Assembly: GCA_036245525.1 (NCBI GenBank)
Contig: BTPG01000005.1
Location: forward strand, 130,364,320-130,428,319
Direction of reading: 5' to 3'
Length of the DNA: 64,000 nt
Source of the DNA: Semisulcospira habei
Lineage: Eukaryota > Mollusca > Gastropoda > Semisulcospiridae
Shown here: one piece after another, positions 54,634 through 64,000 of the stretch
Layout: every line of letters begins with the position of its first letter
How positions within the stretch are numbered: position 1 is the stretch's first letter
Notes under the pieces: generated by a model
Seen by the model: only the letters and a program-made list of their open reading frames with translations
Databases searched by the model: none
What the model was told of the DNA's origin: nothing
Program-made: the position numbers and the translations under genes

Positions 54634-54703
54634 TTAACCCCTTTGTCTGTGCGGCTACCGGCACTGTTGGCAGTACCAGTGCCCGCGGGCGCAAGGGAGT
54701 TAA
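54634..54703. mobile_element. Family G mini-MITE
   Basis: TTAACCCCTTTGTCTGTGCG to CCGCGGGCGCAAGGGAGTTAA, 70 bp. The centre GGCTACCGGCACTG / CAGTACCAGTGCC pairs imperfectly. Confidence 0.78.
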
Positions 54704-54722
54704 TAACCCTTGACTCGCTAGC

Positions 54723-54931
54723 TTAAACACATTCTGCCCCAGGACCGAAATCCCCAAATTTTGAAGTTGCCCTCTGAAAGACTGTGTTTTAGAGACAGAT
54801 CGAGTATTATAGTTCAAGGGTGGTGCCAGAATATTTTGGCGCCTTTTGGCGCCAATCTATTCTGACACAGACCTTGAACTATTATGTTTGATCTATGTCT
54901 TGCTGTGGTATGTCGGGGCTGAATAAGTCAT
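54723..54931. mobile_element. Family A MITE
   Basis: TTAAACACATTCTGCCCCAG to CGGGGCTGAATAAGTCA. Hairpin 54793-54900. Here arm changes are asymmetric (ATATTTTGGCG on the left, CGCCAATCTAT on the right). Confidence 0.88.
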
Positions 54932-55010
54932 TCCAGACATGTCGCATCCTGTTAAACGGCATTAAGCCGCGTACCCCAATGAACCCCGTCTCGAATGTGA
55001 CAAACGTTTC
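54932..55010. repeat. Family I relic
   Basis: CCAGACATGTCGCATCCTGT, CATTAAGCCGCGTACCCC and CCGTCTCGAATGTGAC match the I plan without TTAA ends. Confidence 0.5.
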
Positions 55011-55820
55011 TGTCTGATTAATCGTGCATCTCAAGTTCGCTTGGAAATGACTGCGGGTATTGGATGTTCTGTTTGTCGACATTCAAAGAAAAGGAAGTCT
55101 TTGATACTGTAATACTGATACAATCCACGCTGACCTCGTGCGCCGAAGAAACTGCTAATTTAATTTTGAGCTATTTGCGTCTGCTTCAAACGCAAAGAGT
55201 TAATGGACGAACGCTAACGATTATTGGCCATTAGCGCCGTAAGAAGGTTAATGGGAACACACGCAATCACACACAAATTACAAAGAGACAAAATGTATCG
55301 TGCGACAAAAAGAAAGAAGAAAAAAAAAAAAAAAAGGGCTACCTTTCCTAAGCGTAGTCGCTTCGCAATAGCATAGTGCCACCCTAACTATTTAGTGTTT
55401 GTTTTTTTTCGTTTTTTTTCCTTTCTCACATTCAATAGCAAAAGTGAGTCTATGTAATGGGCCATCCGTCGTCTGCCCGGTGTCCGTCGTCCATCGTCGT
55501 CCGTAGTAAGCTTTAACGTTGGCATTTTCTCGGAGACTATTGAAGCCTCAAACTTCAAACTTGGCCCAAGGACACTTTGTGGCAAGACCTTTTTAAACAT
55601 ATCAGTTTCAGTGATCTCTCTTAAAGGTGAAGATCCCAGGGGTCCAGAAAATGTTACAATAGCCATATTTTGACACAATTACTTTTCCTCAAATACTATT
55701 TTTAGCTTCAAACTTGGTACAGAGAAACTTGCTCATTTCAGTAGCCTGTAGGCAAAGGTCACACTCATTATGTGTATTGGTGACACACGTGAGCCATAAA
55801 GGCTTTGCGTTTCTTGTTTT
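55011..55820. other. Mostly featureless, poly(A) at 55317
   Basis: About 20 A at 55317-55337, a small TTAA-bounded palindrome CGCTAACG..TTAGCG at 55198-55249, and GCCATCCGTCGTCTGCC at 55462 with GTCCGTCGTCC. No gene seen. Confidence 0.4.
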
Positions 55821-56024
55821 TATAACCGTTGCACAGCCGGAAAAAAATGCGATCATCATTCCACTGCAAGTGACAAAGAACCTCATGAGCCCCCGCATCT
55901 ACGTGGCCTCATGATGTTCTTTGCCTCTTGCTGACCCTAGTCATATCTGCGTTCCTTGAATTGAGGAGATCATTGGGTGTTTTCAAAGACATGATTTAAC
56001 GCCCACTGACGCTGAAGGGGTTAA
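55821..56024. mobile_element. Family B MITE
   Basis: TATAACCGTTGCACAGCCGG to GACGCTGAAGGGGTTAA. Hairpin 55866-55931 with altered arms (GTGACAAAGAACCTCATGAG and its complement CATGATGTTCTTTGCCTC). Confidence 0.82.
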
Positions 56025-56071
56025 CAATTGCATTTACAATGAGGCATTTGGGAAGGTACATTACCACACTC

Positions 56072-58825
56072 AGCGGAAAAGAAACCAAGCACGAACATGG
56101 CGTAGCTTTTATCGTAAGGAAAGAGGTGGCTGGAACTGTCATCAGCTGCACCCCCGTGTCAAGCAGACTAATCTCCATCCGCATCTCCGCCCGACCGCAC
56201 AACATCACTATCATTCAAGTATACGCTCCAACAGCAGATCATGATGATGAAGAATTAGAAGAATTTTACGAACAACTGGACAACATCATCAAGAAAACAC
56301 CTAAGAAAGACATTCTGACTGTCCTCGGTGACTGGAATGCAAAGATCGGCCCTGACGCCTACCAACAATGGGCAGGAACAGCTGGCAAGTTTGGCCTTGG
56401 AGAAACAAACGACAGAGGCCTGCGACTTTTAGAGTTCGCACAGAGTCACCGTCTCACCGTTGCTAATACCCTCCATCCACACAAGAAGTCAAGAACAGTG
56501 ACATGGCAATCGCCAGGAGGCCTGGTCCATAACCAGATTGACTTCATCTTGCTGCCTCGACGATTCAAATCCAGCGTTAACAAAGCACAAACGAGGTCCT
56601 TTCCTGGCGCTGATATTGGCAGCGACCACAACCTCGTCCTTACTAGCCTCAAGTTGAAGCTGGCATTGAAACGAGATAGCAAGAGCCCTCGCATCAGATT
56701 CGACCTCCAGAAGCTAAAAGACCCGGAAGTAGAAGAGCTCTTCCAAGCCCAGGTGGGAGGCAGATTTGCAGCCTTGGCTACTTTGGACTGTGACGTAGAC
56801 ACCCTTGCTGGAAATATAAAAGAGGTGTTACTTTCTACAGCAGAAGAAGTGCTGGGGAAGCAGAGGAAGCGCAAACAGCCCTGGGTCACCGATGACATCC
56901 TCGATCTCTGTGATGTGAGGAGAGCCTGGAAGAAAAAGAGAGGCCAGGACCTCACATCAGCAAACAAGTACAGACTTGTCAACAAGAAGATCAGGAAGAG
57001 GATGAAAGAAGCCAAAGAAGATTGGATTGAAGACCAGTGTTGTAGCGTGGAAGAGGGCATGGCAAACGGCAACAGCAAGAAGGCTTATGAAACGCTAAGG
57101 ACCCTCACCAAGACTCAACAGCGAACAGCCACAGTCATCGAAGACAGCAGCGGCCAACTCCTTACGGAAAACACTGCTGTACTAAACAGATGGACTGAGT
57201 ACTGCCGAGACTTGTATAACTACAAGGCTGAGCCAGACACCAGCATCCTCCAAAACAACCAGGCTGGGGCCAGGAAGGCTGAAGACCTGCCAGTGTTAGC
57301 TGAAGAGGTGGAAGCAGCCGTACGCGGCCTGAAGGGAGGAAAGTCTCCAGGTGTAGACAACGTACCTGCTGAACTGTTGAAACATGGAGGAGAAGTAACA
57401 ACGAAGGTCCTCACTACACTCTGTCAAAAGATCTGGGAGCAAAAGAAATGGCCAGTAGAATGGACACAGTCTCTAGTGATCCCGCTCCCCAAGAAAGGAA
57501 ACCTGAAACAGTGCCAGAACTACAGAACTATCAGTCTGATAAGTCACCCTAGCAAAGTAATGCTTAGAATCATTCTCAACCGCCTCAAAACTTTCGCCGA
57601 GGAACTGCTGGCAGAAGAACAGGCTGGCTTCAGAGTTGGAAGAAGCACTGTAGAGCAGATTTTCAACTGCCGCGTCCTGATCGAGAAACATCTGCAGCAT
57701 CAGCGCGAACTCTACCACAACTTCATTGATTTCAGGAAAGCATTTGATCGCGTCTGGCACGACGGACTCTGGCAAGTCATGAGATCGTTCAACATAGAGG
57801 AGGGACTGATCCAAATGATAGAAGCGCTTTACAAGAACGCCTGCAGCGCGGTTCTACTTAACAATCAGTCAGGCGAGTTCTTCAGGACGACGATCGGTGT
57901 CCGTCAAGGATGCCTGCTCTCTCCTGTCCTTTTCAACATATTCCTGGAGAAGATCATGCAGGAAACCCTCCACGACCACCATACTTCAATCTCTATTGGT
58001 GGCAGATCCCTGTGCAATCTTCGATTCGCAGATGACATTGACCTCATGGCAGGCAGCAATAGTGAGCTCCAAAACCTGACAGACAAACTTTCAAGTAGCG
58101 CAGGGTCTTATGGCATGGAGATCAGTACGGATAAAAGCAAAGTGATGATCAACACCACAAGCGACAGCAGCAGCAACATTCACATGAACGGCCAGAAGCT
58201 AGAAGAGGTCAATAGCTTCAAGTACTTGGGAGCCACCCTGTCCAAAGACGGTAGTTGCATAGCAGAGATCCGTATCAGGATAGGTACAGCAACATCCGCA
58301 ATGGCCAGGCTGGACAGGATATGGCGAAGTAACTCCATCAGCTTCACCATCAAGTACAGGCTTTACAAGTCCCTCGTAGTGTCTATTCTGCTCTACGGCT
58401 GTGAGACTTGGACACTGCTTGCAGACTCAGAAAAGAAAATCCAGGCCTTTGAGAACAAGTGCCTGAGGAAGTTGCTCCGCATCTCGTACCGCGAGCACAA
58501 GACCAACGAATATGTACGGAGCATCGTCACTTCCCTGGTGGGCCCACATGAACCCCTTATGGCAACCGTGAAACGGCGCAAGCTTGCTTGGTTTGGCCAC
58601 GTGACCCGACACAACACCTTGTCCAAGACTATCCTCCAAGGCACTCTCGAAGGAAGTCGTCGGCGAGGTCGTCAGAGAAAGAGTTGGGTCGCAAACATAA
58701 AAGAATGGACCGAACTCGAGATGCCAGACTTGCTTGCCACCGCCCAAAATAGAACTCAGTGGAGAGCACTGTCTGTTGCTGCTGCCTTTCAGTCCCCCCA
58801 ACGCCCAGTTCGGGCAAGGGACTGA
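56072..58825 (+). CDS. RTE-like LINE endonuclease-reverse transcriptase, open 917 codons
   Basis: Open from the truncation point (SGKETKHEHGVAFIV) to TGA at 58823; an upstream ATG at 56039 belongs to flanking DNA. Endonuclease: VYAPTADHDDEE, LGDWNAKIG (about 56325), DIGSDHNLVL (about 56613), but its N-terminal strand (normally GTWNVRTL) is missing. RT: NYRTISLISHPSKVMLRIIL, NFIDFRKAFDRVWHDGL (about 57720), VRQGCLLSPVLFNIFLEK, LRFADDIDLMAG with both catalytic Asp (58018 on). C-terminal: YGCETWTLLADSEKKIQAF, LRISYREHKTNEYV, LAWFGHVTRHNTL, GSRRRGRQRKSWVANIKEW. No frameshift seen, so insertion is recent. The missing N-terminus should prevent autonomous endonuclease activity. It is not a host gene. 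Confidence 0.93.
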   Translation, partial: SGKETKHEHGVAFIVRKEVAGTVISCTPVSSRLISIRISARPHNITIIQVYAPTADHDDEELEEFYEQLDNIIKKTPKKDILTVLGDWNAKIGPDAYQQWAGTAGKFGLGETNDRGLRLLEFAQSHRLTVANTLHPHKKSRTVTWQSPGGLVHNQIDFILLPRRFKSSVNKAQTRSFPGADIGSDHNLVLTSLKLKLALKRDSKSPRIRFDLQKLKDPEVEELFQAQVGGRFAALATLDCDVDTLAGNIKEVLLSTAEEVLGKQRKRKQPWVTDDILDLCDVRRAWKKKRGQDLTSANKYRLVNKKIRKRMKEAKEDWIEDQCCSVEEGMANGNSKKAYETLRTLTKTQQRTATVIEDSSGQLLTENTAVLNRWTEYCRDLYNYKAEPDTSILQNNQAGARKAEDLPVLAEEVEAAVRGLKGGKSPGVDNVPAELLKHGGEVTTKVLTTLCQKIWEQKKWPVEWTQSLVIPLPKKGNLKQCQNYRTISLISHPSKVMLRIILNRLKTFAEELLAEEQAGFRVGRSTVEQIFNCRVLIEKHLQHQRELYHNFIDFRKAFDRVWHDGLWQVMRSFNIEEGLIQMIEALYKNACSAVLLNNQSGEFFRTTIGVRQGCLLSPVLFNIFLEKIMQETLHDHHTSISIGGRSLCNLRFADDIDLMAGSNSELQNLTDKLSSSAGSYGMEISTDKSKVMINTTSDSSSNIHMNGQKLEEVNSFKYLGATLSKDGSCIAEIRIRIGTATSAMARLDRIWRSNSISFTIKYRLYKSLVVSILLYGCETWTLLADSEKKIQAFENKCLRKLLRISYREHKTNEYVRSIVTSLVGPHEPLMATVKRRKLAWFGHVTRHNTLSKTILQGTLEGSRRRGRQRKSWVANIKEWTELEMPDLLATAQNRTQWRALSVAAAFQSPQRPVRARD

Positions 58826-58839
58826 TGATGATGATGATG
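56072..58839 (+). mobile_element. RTE-like LINE copy 2, 5'-truncated, intact RT
   Basis: Perfect 12-bp target duplication ATTACCACACTC at 56060-56071 and 58840-58851. Truncated within the endonuclease. The 3' end is a (GAT)n tail at 58824-58839. Confidence 0.94.
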
Positions 58840-58851
58840 ATTACCACACTC

Positions 58852-59133
58852 TACCTTGAAGCTGAAATTCTAAATTTGGAAGATGTCCTTAAAGGGGCAC
58901 GACCGACCTTTTTTAATGCTTCAGTTCGCAAAAAGCTTTTACTGGGCTTCAGCATACATACCCACTTAGACAGTGACCACCCTATTGTCCCACCAAATGC
59001 TTTCTTTCGTCCCGTCAAAGCGAAAGAGGCCACCGGAATCGTGCGGCTGGACCCGGTCAAAAGATTGCTTCCGATAGACGATCAGGTAGCTGACGTCATA
59101 ACTATTCTATACGACCTTAGGTCATCTGCATAA
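58852..59133 (+). other. Open frame continuing the LINE target site
   Basis: Across the insertion, flanking codons from ATG 56039 (MRHLGRYITT) join in frame with LYLEAEILNLEDVLKGARPT and run to a stop at 59131, about 104 codons. No domain recognised. Could be chance or a decayed gene piece. Confidence 0.2.
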
Positions 59134-59183
59134 TTATAACCAATCAGAGACAAGATGTCGGATGAACCAGCGAAGAAAAGAAG

Positions 59184-59226
59184 AAACATGAAGGTGCGCT
59201 ACTACTAATAGCGCACCTTCATGTTT
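59184..59226. repeat. Perfect 17-bp-arm hairpin
   Basis: AAACATGAAGGTGCGCT and AGCGCACCTTCATGTTT around ACTACTAAT. No other copy in the window. Confidence 0.85.
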
Positions 59227-60097
59227 GTGTATGTATGTTTCTCCTGCCCACTTCCTAAGTTCCGGAGAAAGACATGGGTTATATAAGAGACCTGATCCAT
59301 TCGTTTTGAGGATGGAAATGATCGTCTTATTCTATACCTGCGTATTTCTCTGTGGGCTGGCGATTGGGTGCCTGATAGGCGGGGGCAGGGGATCTAACTG
59401 TTGTCTGTCCAGCGCTGTGATTCCCCTTGGTTTGCATACAATTCTGCCAGCGCTAGCCTCACCTATCTGGTTTGTGAGTTTCAGTTACGTAGACTTCGAT
59501 GTTTGTCATTTGAAACCGCCTGCAATGCAGAAATTGGTATAAGTGGGTGAAATACCATAATGTTCTGTTTCGTGACGCTGGCTCAGTCGCCGGCTTGGCG
59601 CGGAGACTCGAGTCGAAGAACTTGAAGCCACGCCCACAGCACGATTGCCCGTTAGTCAGGGCAGCAGGTCAAGCGGAACCCGCATTGATTTTGCCGGACA
59701 GCATAGCGAATGAGTGGAAAATTCATTTTACACTGATTCTCGTGGAAAATTATGTCAAAGGGATGCCGGAGAACATCAGTACATGTCTACACTGCACATG
59801 TCGACAACGATGACCGCCTCCGTCGTCTGCAGTATTGATTGATCGGGTTCCGGCTGCCTTGTGACGTAGGCTAGTTAATATGCACAAATTCAAAACGAGG
59901 CTGATGCAGACGATAATTTGCACTCTCGGGTACAAAAACAACACACCCAGCAAACGATGAATTTCGACATTTGGCATTGTATTTACATCATAAAGCTCTA
60001 AGTTAGTACACAAAGGACCCATACATAATACTGTCAGCAGTATCTGTTGCAGACAGTTTTCCGACTGTGTTGAGATGATTAAACCTGGGGAGAATCG
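59227..60097. other. No firm feature
   Basis: A 105-codon frame at 59225-59542 has one hydrophobic segment (IVLFYTCVFLCGLAIGCLIG) but no recognisable family, splice context or homology that I can name. The remainder is plain. Confidence 0.3.
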
Positions 60098-60099
60098 CT

Positions 60100-61207
<1,108 letters not shown>

Positions 61208-61211
<4 letters not shown>

Positions 61212-61666
61212 AGCTGAGGTGCAATGAGAAAAACCCGCCCAGCGCGTGTTTTAAAAAGACTCTACAGGACCCAGCTTGGGCGCTGCCCCTAAGTGGGTCA
61301 AATCGGTTCGTAACTCAGTTGACAGAGTTGGCAACTGCGTATCCCGAGCTTGCAAAACTCTCGAAAAACGACAGACCACTTCCTGTTGCACGGAAATCAT
61401 CGCGATTAGCAGATCGGACAACAGCAGACGATTCTGTGACACCGTTTGAAACTGACCGACATCCACGGATTTTACGCGCTGGGGACTATGATGGCAGAAT
61501 GTACGGCTGTACATGCTGTAAGTATGACTCCTGACACTTTGTAGTTGTGAACGAATTTTTTCAACACGTACATCCAGTCCAATATAGGCTAATATAAATA
61601 AATAAAGAAGCATTGTGATGTACAGCCAACACAGTAAATTGGATGTGGGAGAGAGAGAGAGAGTGA

Positions 61667-61750
<84 letters not shown>

Positions 61751-62186
61751 AACAACAAACACACAACGACAAATAACCCCTCCTTCCTCACCCTTCCGAT
61801 ATCAAATAAAGCTTCAGGCTGTACTGTGTAACTTACGGATAGCTCGGCCTGGTCCATATCCAGTGTGCGTCCAGGCAAGACACAAATGGCCTGCTCTGTC
61901 CGTCGGGTGGTCGAGTGTCGTCTGCTACTGTTGATATCAGTAAAAATATCGCTGTTTAGATCAGTGATCGCGGTGCCCACTCCGCGCTGCATACAGGAAG
62001 TGGCCTGTCTTTTTCACGGGAGTTTTGCCAGCACGACAAACGCAGTTGAAAACTCAGTCAACTGTGTTGCAAACCGGTTTGCCGAAGTTAGCCGAACGTT
62101 CACGAAGACAGGGCCCTCGCTGGGTCCTGCAAAGTTTTTTTAAAACACGTGCGGGGCGGAGTTTTTTGACTGTTCCTCAGCTTTAA
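61208..62186. mobile_element. Family L foldback element, unit 2 (tandem copy)
   Basis: Starts at the TTAA that ends unit 1 and repeats it at about 97 percent identity, ending TTAA at 62183-62186. Lacks about 120 bp present right of the GA tract in unit 1 (60655-60768) and has a shorter (GA)n (61649-61746). Polarity is identical, so the pair is a direct tandem sharing one border. Confidence 0.88.
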
Positions 62187-62290
62187 AAGACCCCATTACA
62201 GGACAGGACACAGCTGACTCGAGATTTCAAGGCAGCACCAGCCATTTGGCTCTTATCACCTTAAAGCGACCTGCCCTATGCAATAACCGG

Positions 62291-62370
62291 TTAACTCAAT
62301 TGAGACGTGCAACCTATGGAAACGCGGCGAACCGCCGCGTATCCGTGGGCGGCACGTCTCGAATAAGTAA
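62291..62370. mobile_element. Family I mini-MITE, best copy
   Basis: TTAACTCAATTGAGACGTGC to GGCACGTCTCGAATAAGTAA, 80 bp. Centre ACGCGGCGAACCGCCGCGT. The right TTAA is now GTAA. Confidence 0.82.
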
Positions 62371-62479
62371 ATAGTTTGCAATGTTTCCTTTACACATATT
62401 CGTATATTATGTTTACAAATAATTATAAATATTAGTATGTCTTACAATAATGCTGTACAAACTCAACGTATAAAGTTTG
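62371..62479. other. AT-rich, no feature
   Basis: Plain sequence. Confidence 0.4.
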
Positions 62480-62690
62480 AATTTGTAAATGAAAGATTTC
62501 TCTGCTCTTTTTCTCATTTGTACGTAGAAAAGTTCTTCCGTTACACACAAGGGACAGTAGAATACCTCTGTTAGGTGTATCTATACTTACCTAGAATGTC
62601 AAAAGAAGGACAGAAAAGTCTTAGTTTAGGCAAGACAACCAATTATAACCCGTTGTATCGGCAAACGTTAGCTATCCAAGCTCGCTAAGT
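62480..62690. repeat. Dispersed repeat M, copy 2
   Basis: TTTGTACGTAGAAAAGTTC, CAAAAGAAGGACAGAAAAGT, GGCAAGACAACC and CCGTTGTATCG are collinear with 13790-13985. Confidence 0.55.
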
Positions 62691-62714
62691 CAAAATCAAA
62701 CAACCCCAGCCGTA

Positions 62715-62800
62715 AAAGGAACATCATAGATCCTAAAGCGGGGGCTCCTGAGGATCTATGTCTCTTACAGTCGGATTGTGTTCACTTTTTCTCGGCTTTC
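62715..62800. repeat. Family B, shortened
   Basis: GGAACATCATAGATCCTAAA and GCGGGGGCTCCTGAGGATCT, ATGTCTCTTACAG, TTCACTTTTTCTCGGC. Left arm partly deleted. Confidence 0.65.
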
Positions 62801-62839
62801 GCAAGCTCACGCAAATGTGATGCGGAGTGAGATTATAAA

Positions 62840-62945
62840 GATCGAAAATGTCGAATGTGGGTGTTGTCTTCTGAAGGCTGTATTGCATTTCTGCATGCAG
62901 TTGAGCGATGACAGTTCAAGGGTGGTGCCAAAATATGATTGAAAT
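62840..62945. repeat. Family A, left half
   Basis: AAGATCGAAAATGTCGAATG, TGTCTTCTGAAGGCTGTATT and GACAGTTCAAGGGTGGTGCC, ending at AAAATATGATTG. Confidence 0.65.
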
Positions 62946-63255
62946 CTCAAAACTTGCGAGTTGCACTTTTTAGACTACCGTTCCAGTTCAGAAGAAAAAT
63001 CGAACACGATAGTTCGAGAACAACTCCAGCGACCCCCAATTCAGACCTGTCAACTTCATATATCACCACGGCCTGATCGGCAACAGACCTGTCCCTTAGT
63101 ATTGGCGTTCTAGCAGATCTACCCAGCCACTTACCAGGTACCTTTTTGCAGAGCAGCATACAGACAGCAGTCATACTTCCCTCGCCCCATCTGTGACTGC
63201 AACTGCCTCCCTCCGGCAGTAACACAAGTTAGTTTTTGTCAGTGGAGGCGTTTGG
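62946..63255. other. No recognisable feature
   Basis: Plain sequence. Confidence 0.4.
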
Positions 63256-63348
63256 TTAACCCTTTGCATGTCAGCAGCGCTTTTTGTCGAGGCAATTCCT
63301 GAAACAAATCGCCTCGACAAAAAGCGCTGCCGACAGCCAAAGGGTTAA
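63256..63348. mobile_element. Family H mini-MITE, best copy
   Basis: TTAACCCTTTGCATGTCAGC to CTGCCGACAGCCAAAGGGTTAA (last part). Arms AGCGCTTTTTGTCGAGG and CCTCGACAAAAAGCGCT are perfect. TTAA at both ends. Confidence 0.9.
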
Positions 63349-63440
63349 GTGCTCATTAGATCTCCTCCTCCCTCCATTGTTCACGTTCCTCCCAAACCAC
63401 CTGCTCCCCTCAATCCTCACCCGCCTCCCCCTCTCCCCTC

Positions 63441-63608
<168 letters not shown>

Positions 63609-63737
63609 CTCTCTCTCTATCTCTGACTGGAACCTTTCCAACCACCTTTACCTGCAAAACTTACCTGCGCGTGAACCCCCATCCACCCCCTCCCCCAAAG
63701 TGCCAAAACCTTCAAAAGGTAGAAGGCGGACACAAAA

Positions 63738-63835
63738 ATAGTGGTGCCAGAATAGCTTGGTGGCTGGAGGCGACTACAAGTTGTTCTGGCATTACTCTTG
63801 TACTATCATGGTCGGTATGTGTCTTGCTGTAGTAC
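63738..63835. repeat. Family A hairpin, decayed
   Basis: ATAGTGGTGCCAGAATAGCT and GTTCTGGCATTACTCTTGTA, CTATCATGGTCGG, CTTGCTGTAGTAC. Centre altered (GGTGGCTGGAGGCGACTACA). Confidence 0.7.
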
Positions 63836-63851
63836 AAGAAGCCTAAATTCG

Positions 63852-63933
63852 TTGACCCCTTGGCTGTCGGTAGTGGTTTTGTAGCGATGATTCCTGTTCG
63901 CGACAAATAAAATACCAACAGCCAAAGGGTTAA
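63852..63933. mobile_element. Family H mini-MITE
   Basis: TTGACCCCTTGGCTGTCGGT to ACCAACAGCCAAAGGGTTAA, 82 bp. Contains AGCGATGATTCCTG like the copy at 8469. Left TTAA mutated to TTGA. Confidence 0.85.
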
Positions 63934-64000
63934 CGAAATCTTTACGACTATAGAACAACGGTGACAATAAAGTCACGGATGATCCATCTCTCGTACTTGG

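Noticed and set aside
56039..58825. Host gene resembling craniofacial development protein 2
   Set aside because: The motifs are LINE endonuclease and reverse transcriptase, with a target duplication and a GAT tail. The host-gene name is a known mislabel.

Overview
This is an animal (metazoan) genomic window that is almost entirely repetitive DNA. I found no convincing complete host gene. The LINE lineages (RTE-like, I/Nimb-like with RNase H, and CR1-like with an esterase ORF1), the tRNA-derived SINE and the long CA/GT/CT microsatellites fit a lophotrochozoan, most likely a marine mollusc. Lineage is an inference from repeat content; no species can be named from sequence alone. The one possible host exon is a 203-bp stretch at 11178-11380 (-) with membrane-transporter-like residues and a consensus splice donor.

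Regions 1-31 kb and 48.5-64 kb are packed with short palindromic elements. Family letters used below: A (about 210 bp; self-complementary core read as TTCAAGGGTGGTGCCAGA... with GGCGCC near the centre; outer ends TTAACYCATTCAGCCC / GGGCTGAATGGGTTAA), A' (related core, ends with CATCCTAAT/ATGTAATGGG), B (about 190-240 bp; core GCAAGAGGCATAGATCCTC..., ends TTAACCCCTTCACTGCC / GGCAGTGAAGGGGTTAA), G (70 bp, core ACCGGT), H (77-93 bp, core GTCGGTA), I (80 bp, ends in CATTCGAGACG), J (73 bp). All are bounded by TTAA followed by CCC or CYC, which is the target-site and terminus pattern of piggyBac-type (or Kolobok-type) transposons, so I read them as non-autonomous MITEs with unrelated interiors. C (GC-rich palindrome ending CCCAGTGAGCAAAAGG), D (TGTGATTTTGGACCTTACGGC palindrome), E, F (long palindrome with 12-bp target duplications) and L (about 1.1 kb TTAA-bounded foldback) are additional palindromic families. 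Several TTAA units sit end to end, sharing a single TTAA. In many A and B copies the same substitution is present in both hairpin arms.

Region 32.7-48.4 kb is a nested stack of LINEs that can be resolved from target-site duplications: a CR1-like LINE (ORF1 with coiled coil and SGNH esterase; ORF2 endonuclease-RT) was hit by an RTE-like LINE (32976-41544), which was itself hit by a nearly full-length I/Nimb-like LINE on the minus strand (33297-38568); a 5'-truncated RNase H LINE (41930-42926) hit the same CR1-like ORF1. A second RTE-like copy at 56072-58839 keeps a 917-codon open frame with intact RT catalytic residues. Smaller LINE fragments lie at 15.7-16.6, 17.1-17.5, 23.0-23.8 and 31.6-32.6 kb, and three SINE copies at 8.6, 18.1 and 24.7 kb. 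The SINE's 3' tail resembles the 3' end of the I/Nimb-like LINE, suggesting that LINE mobilises it.
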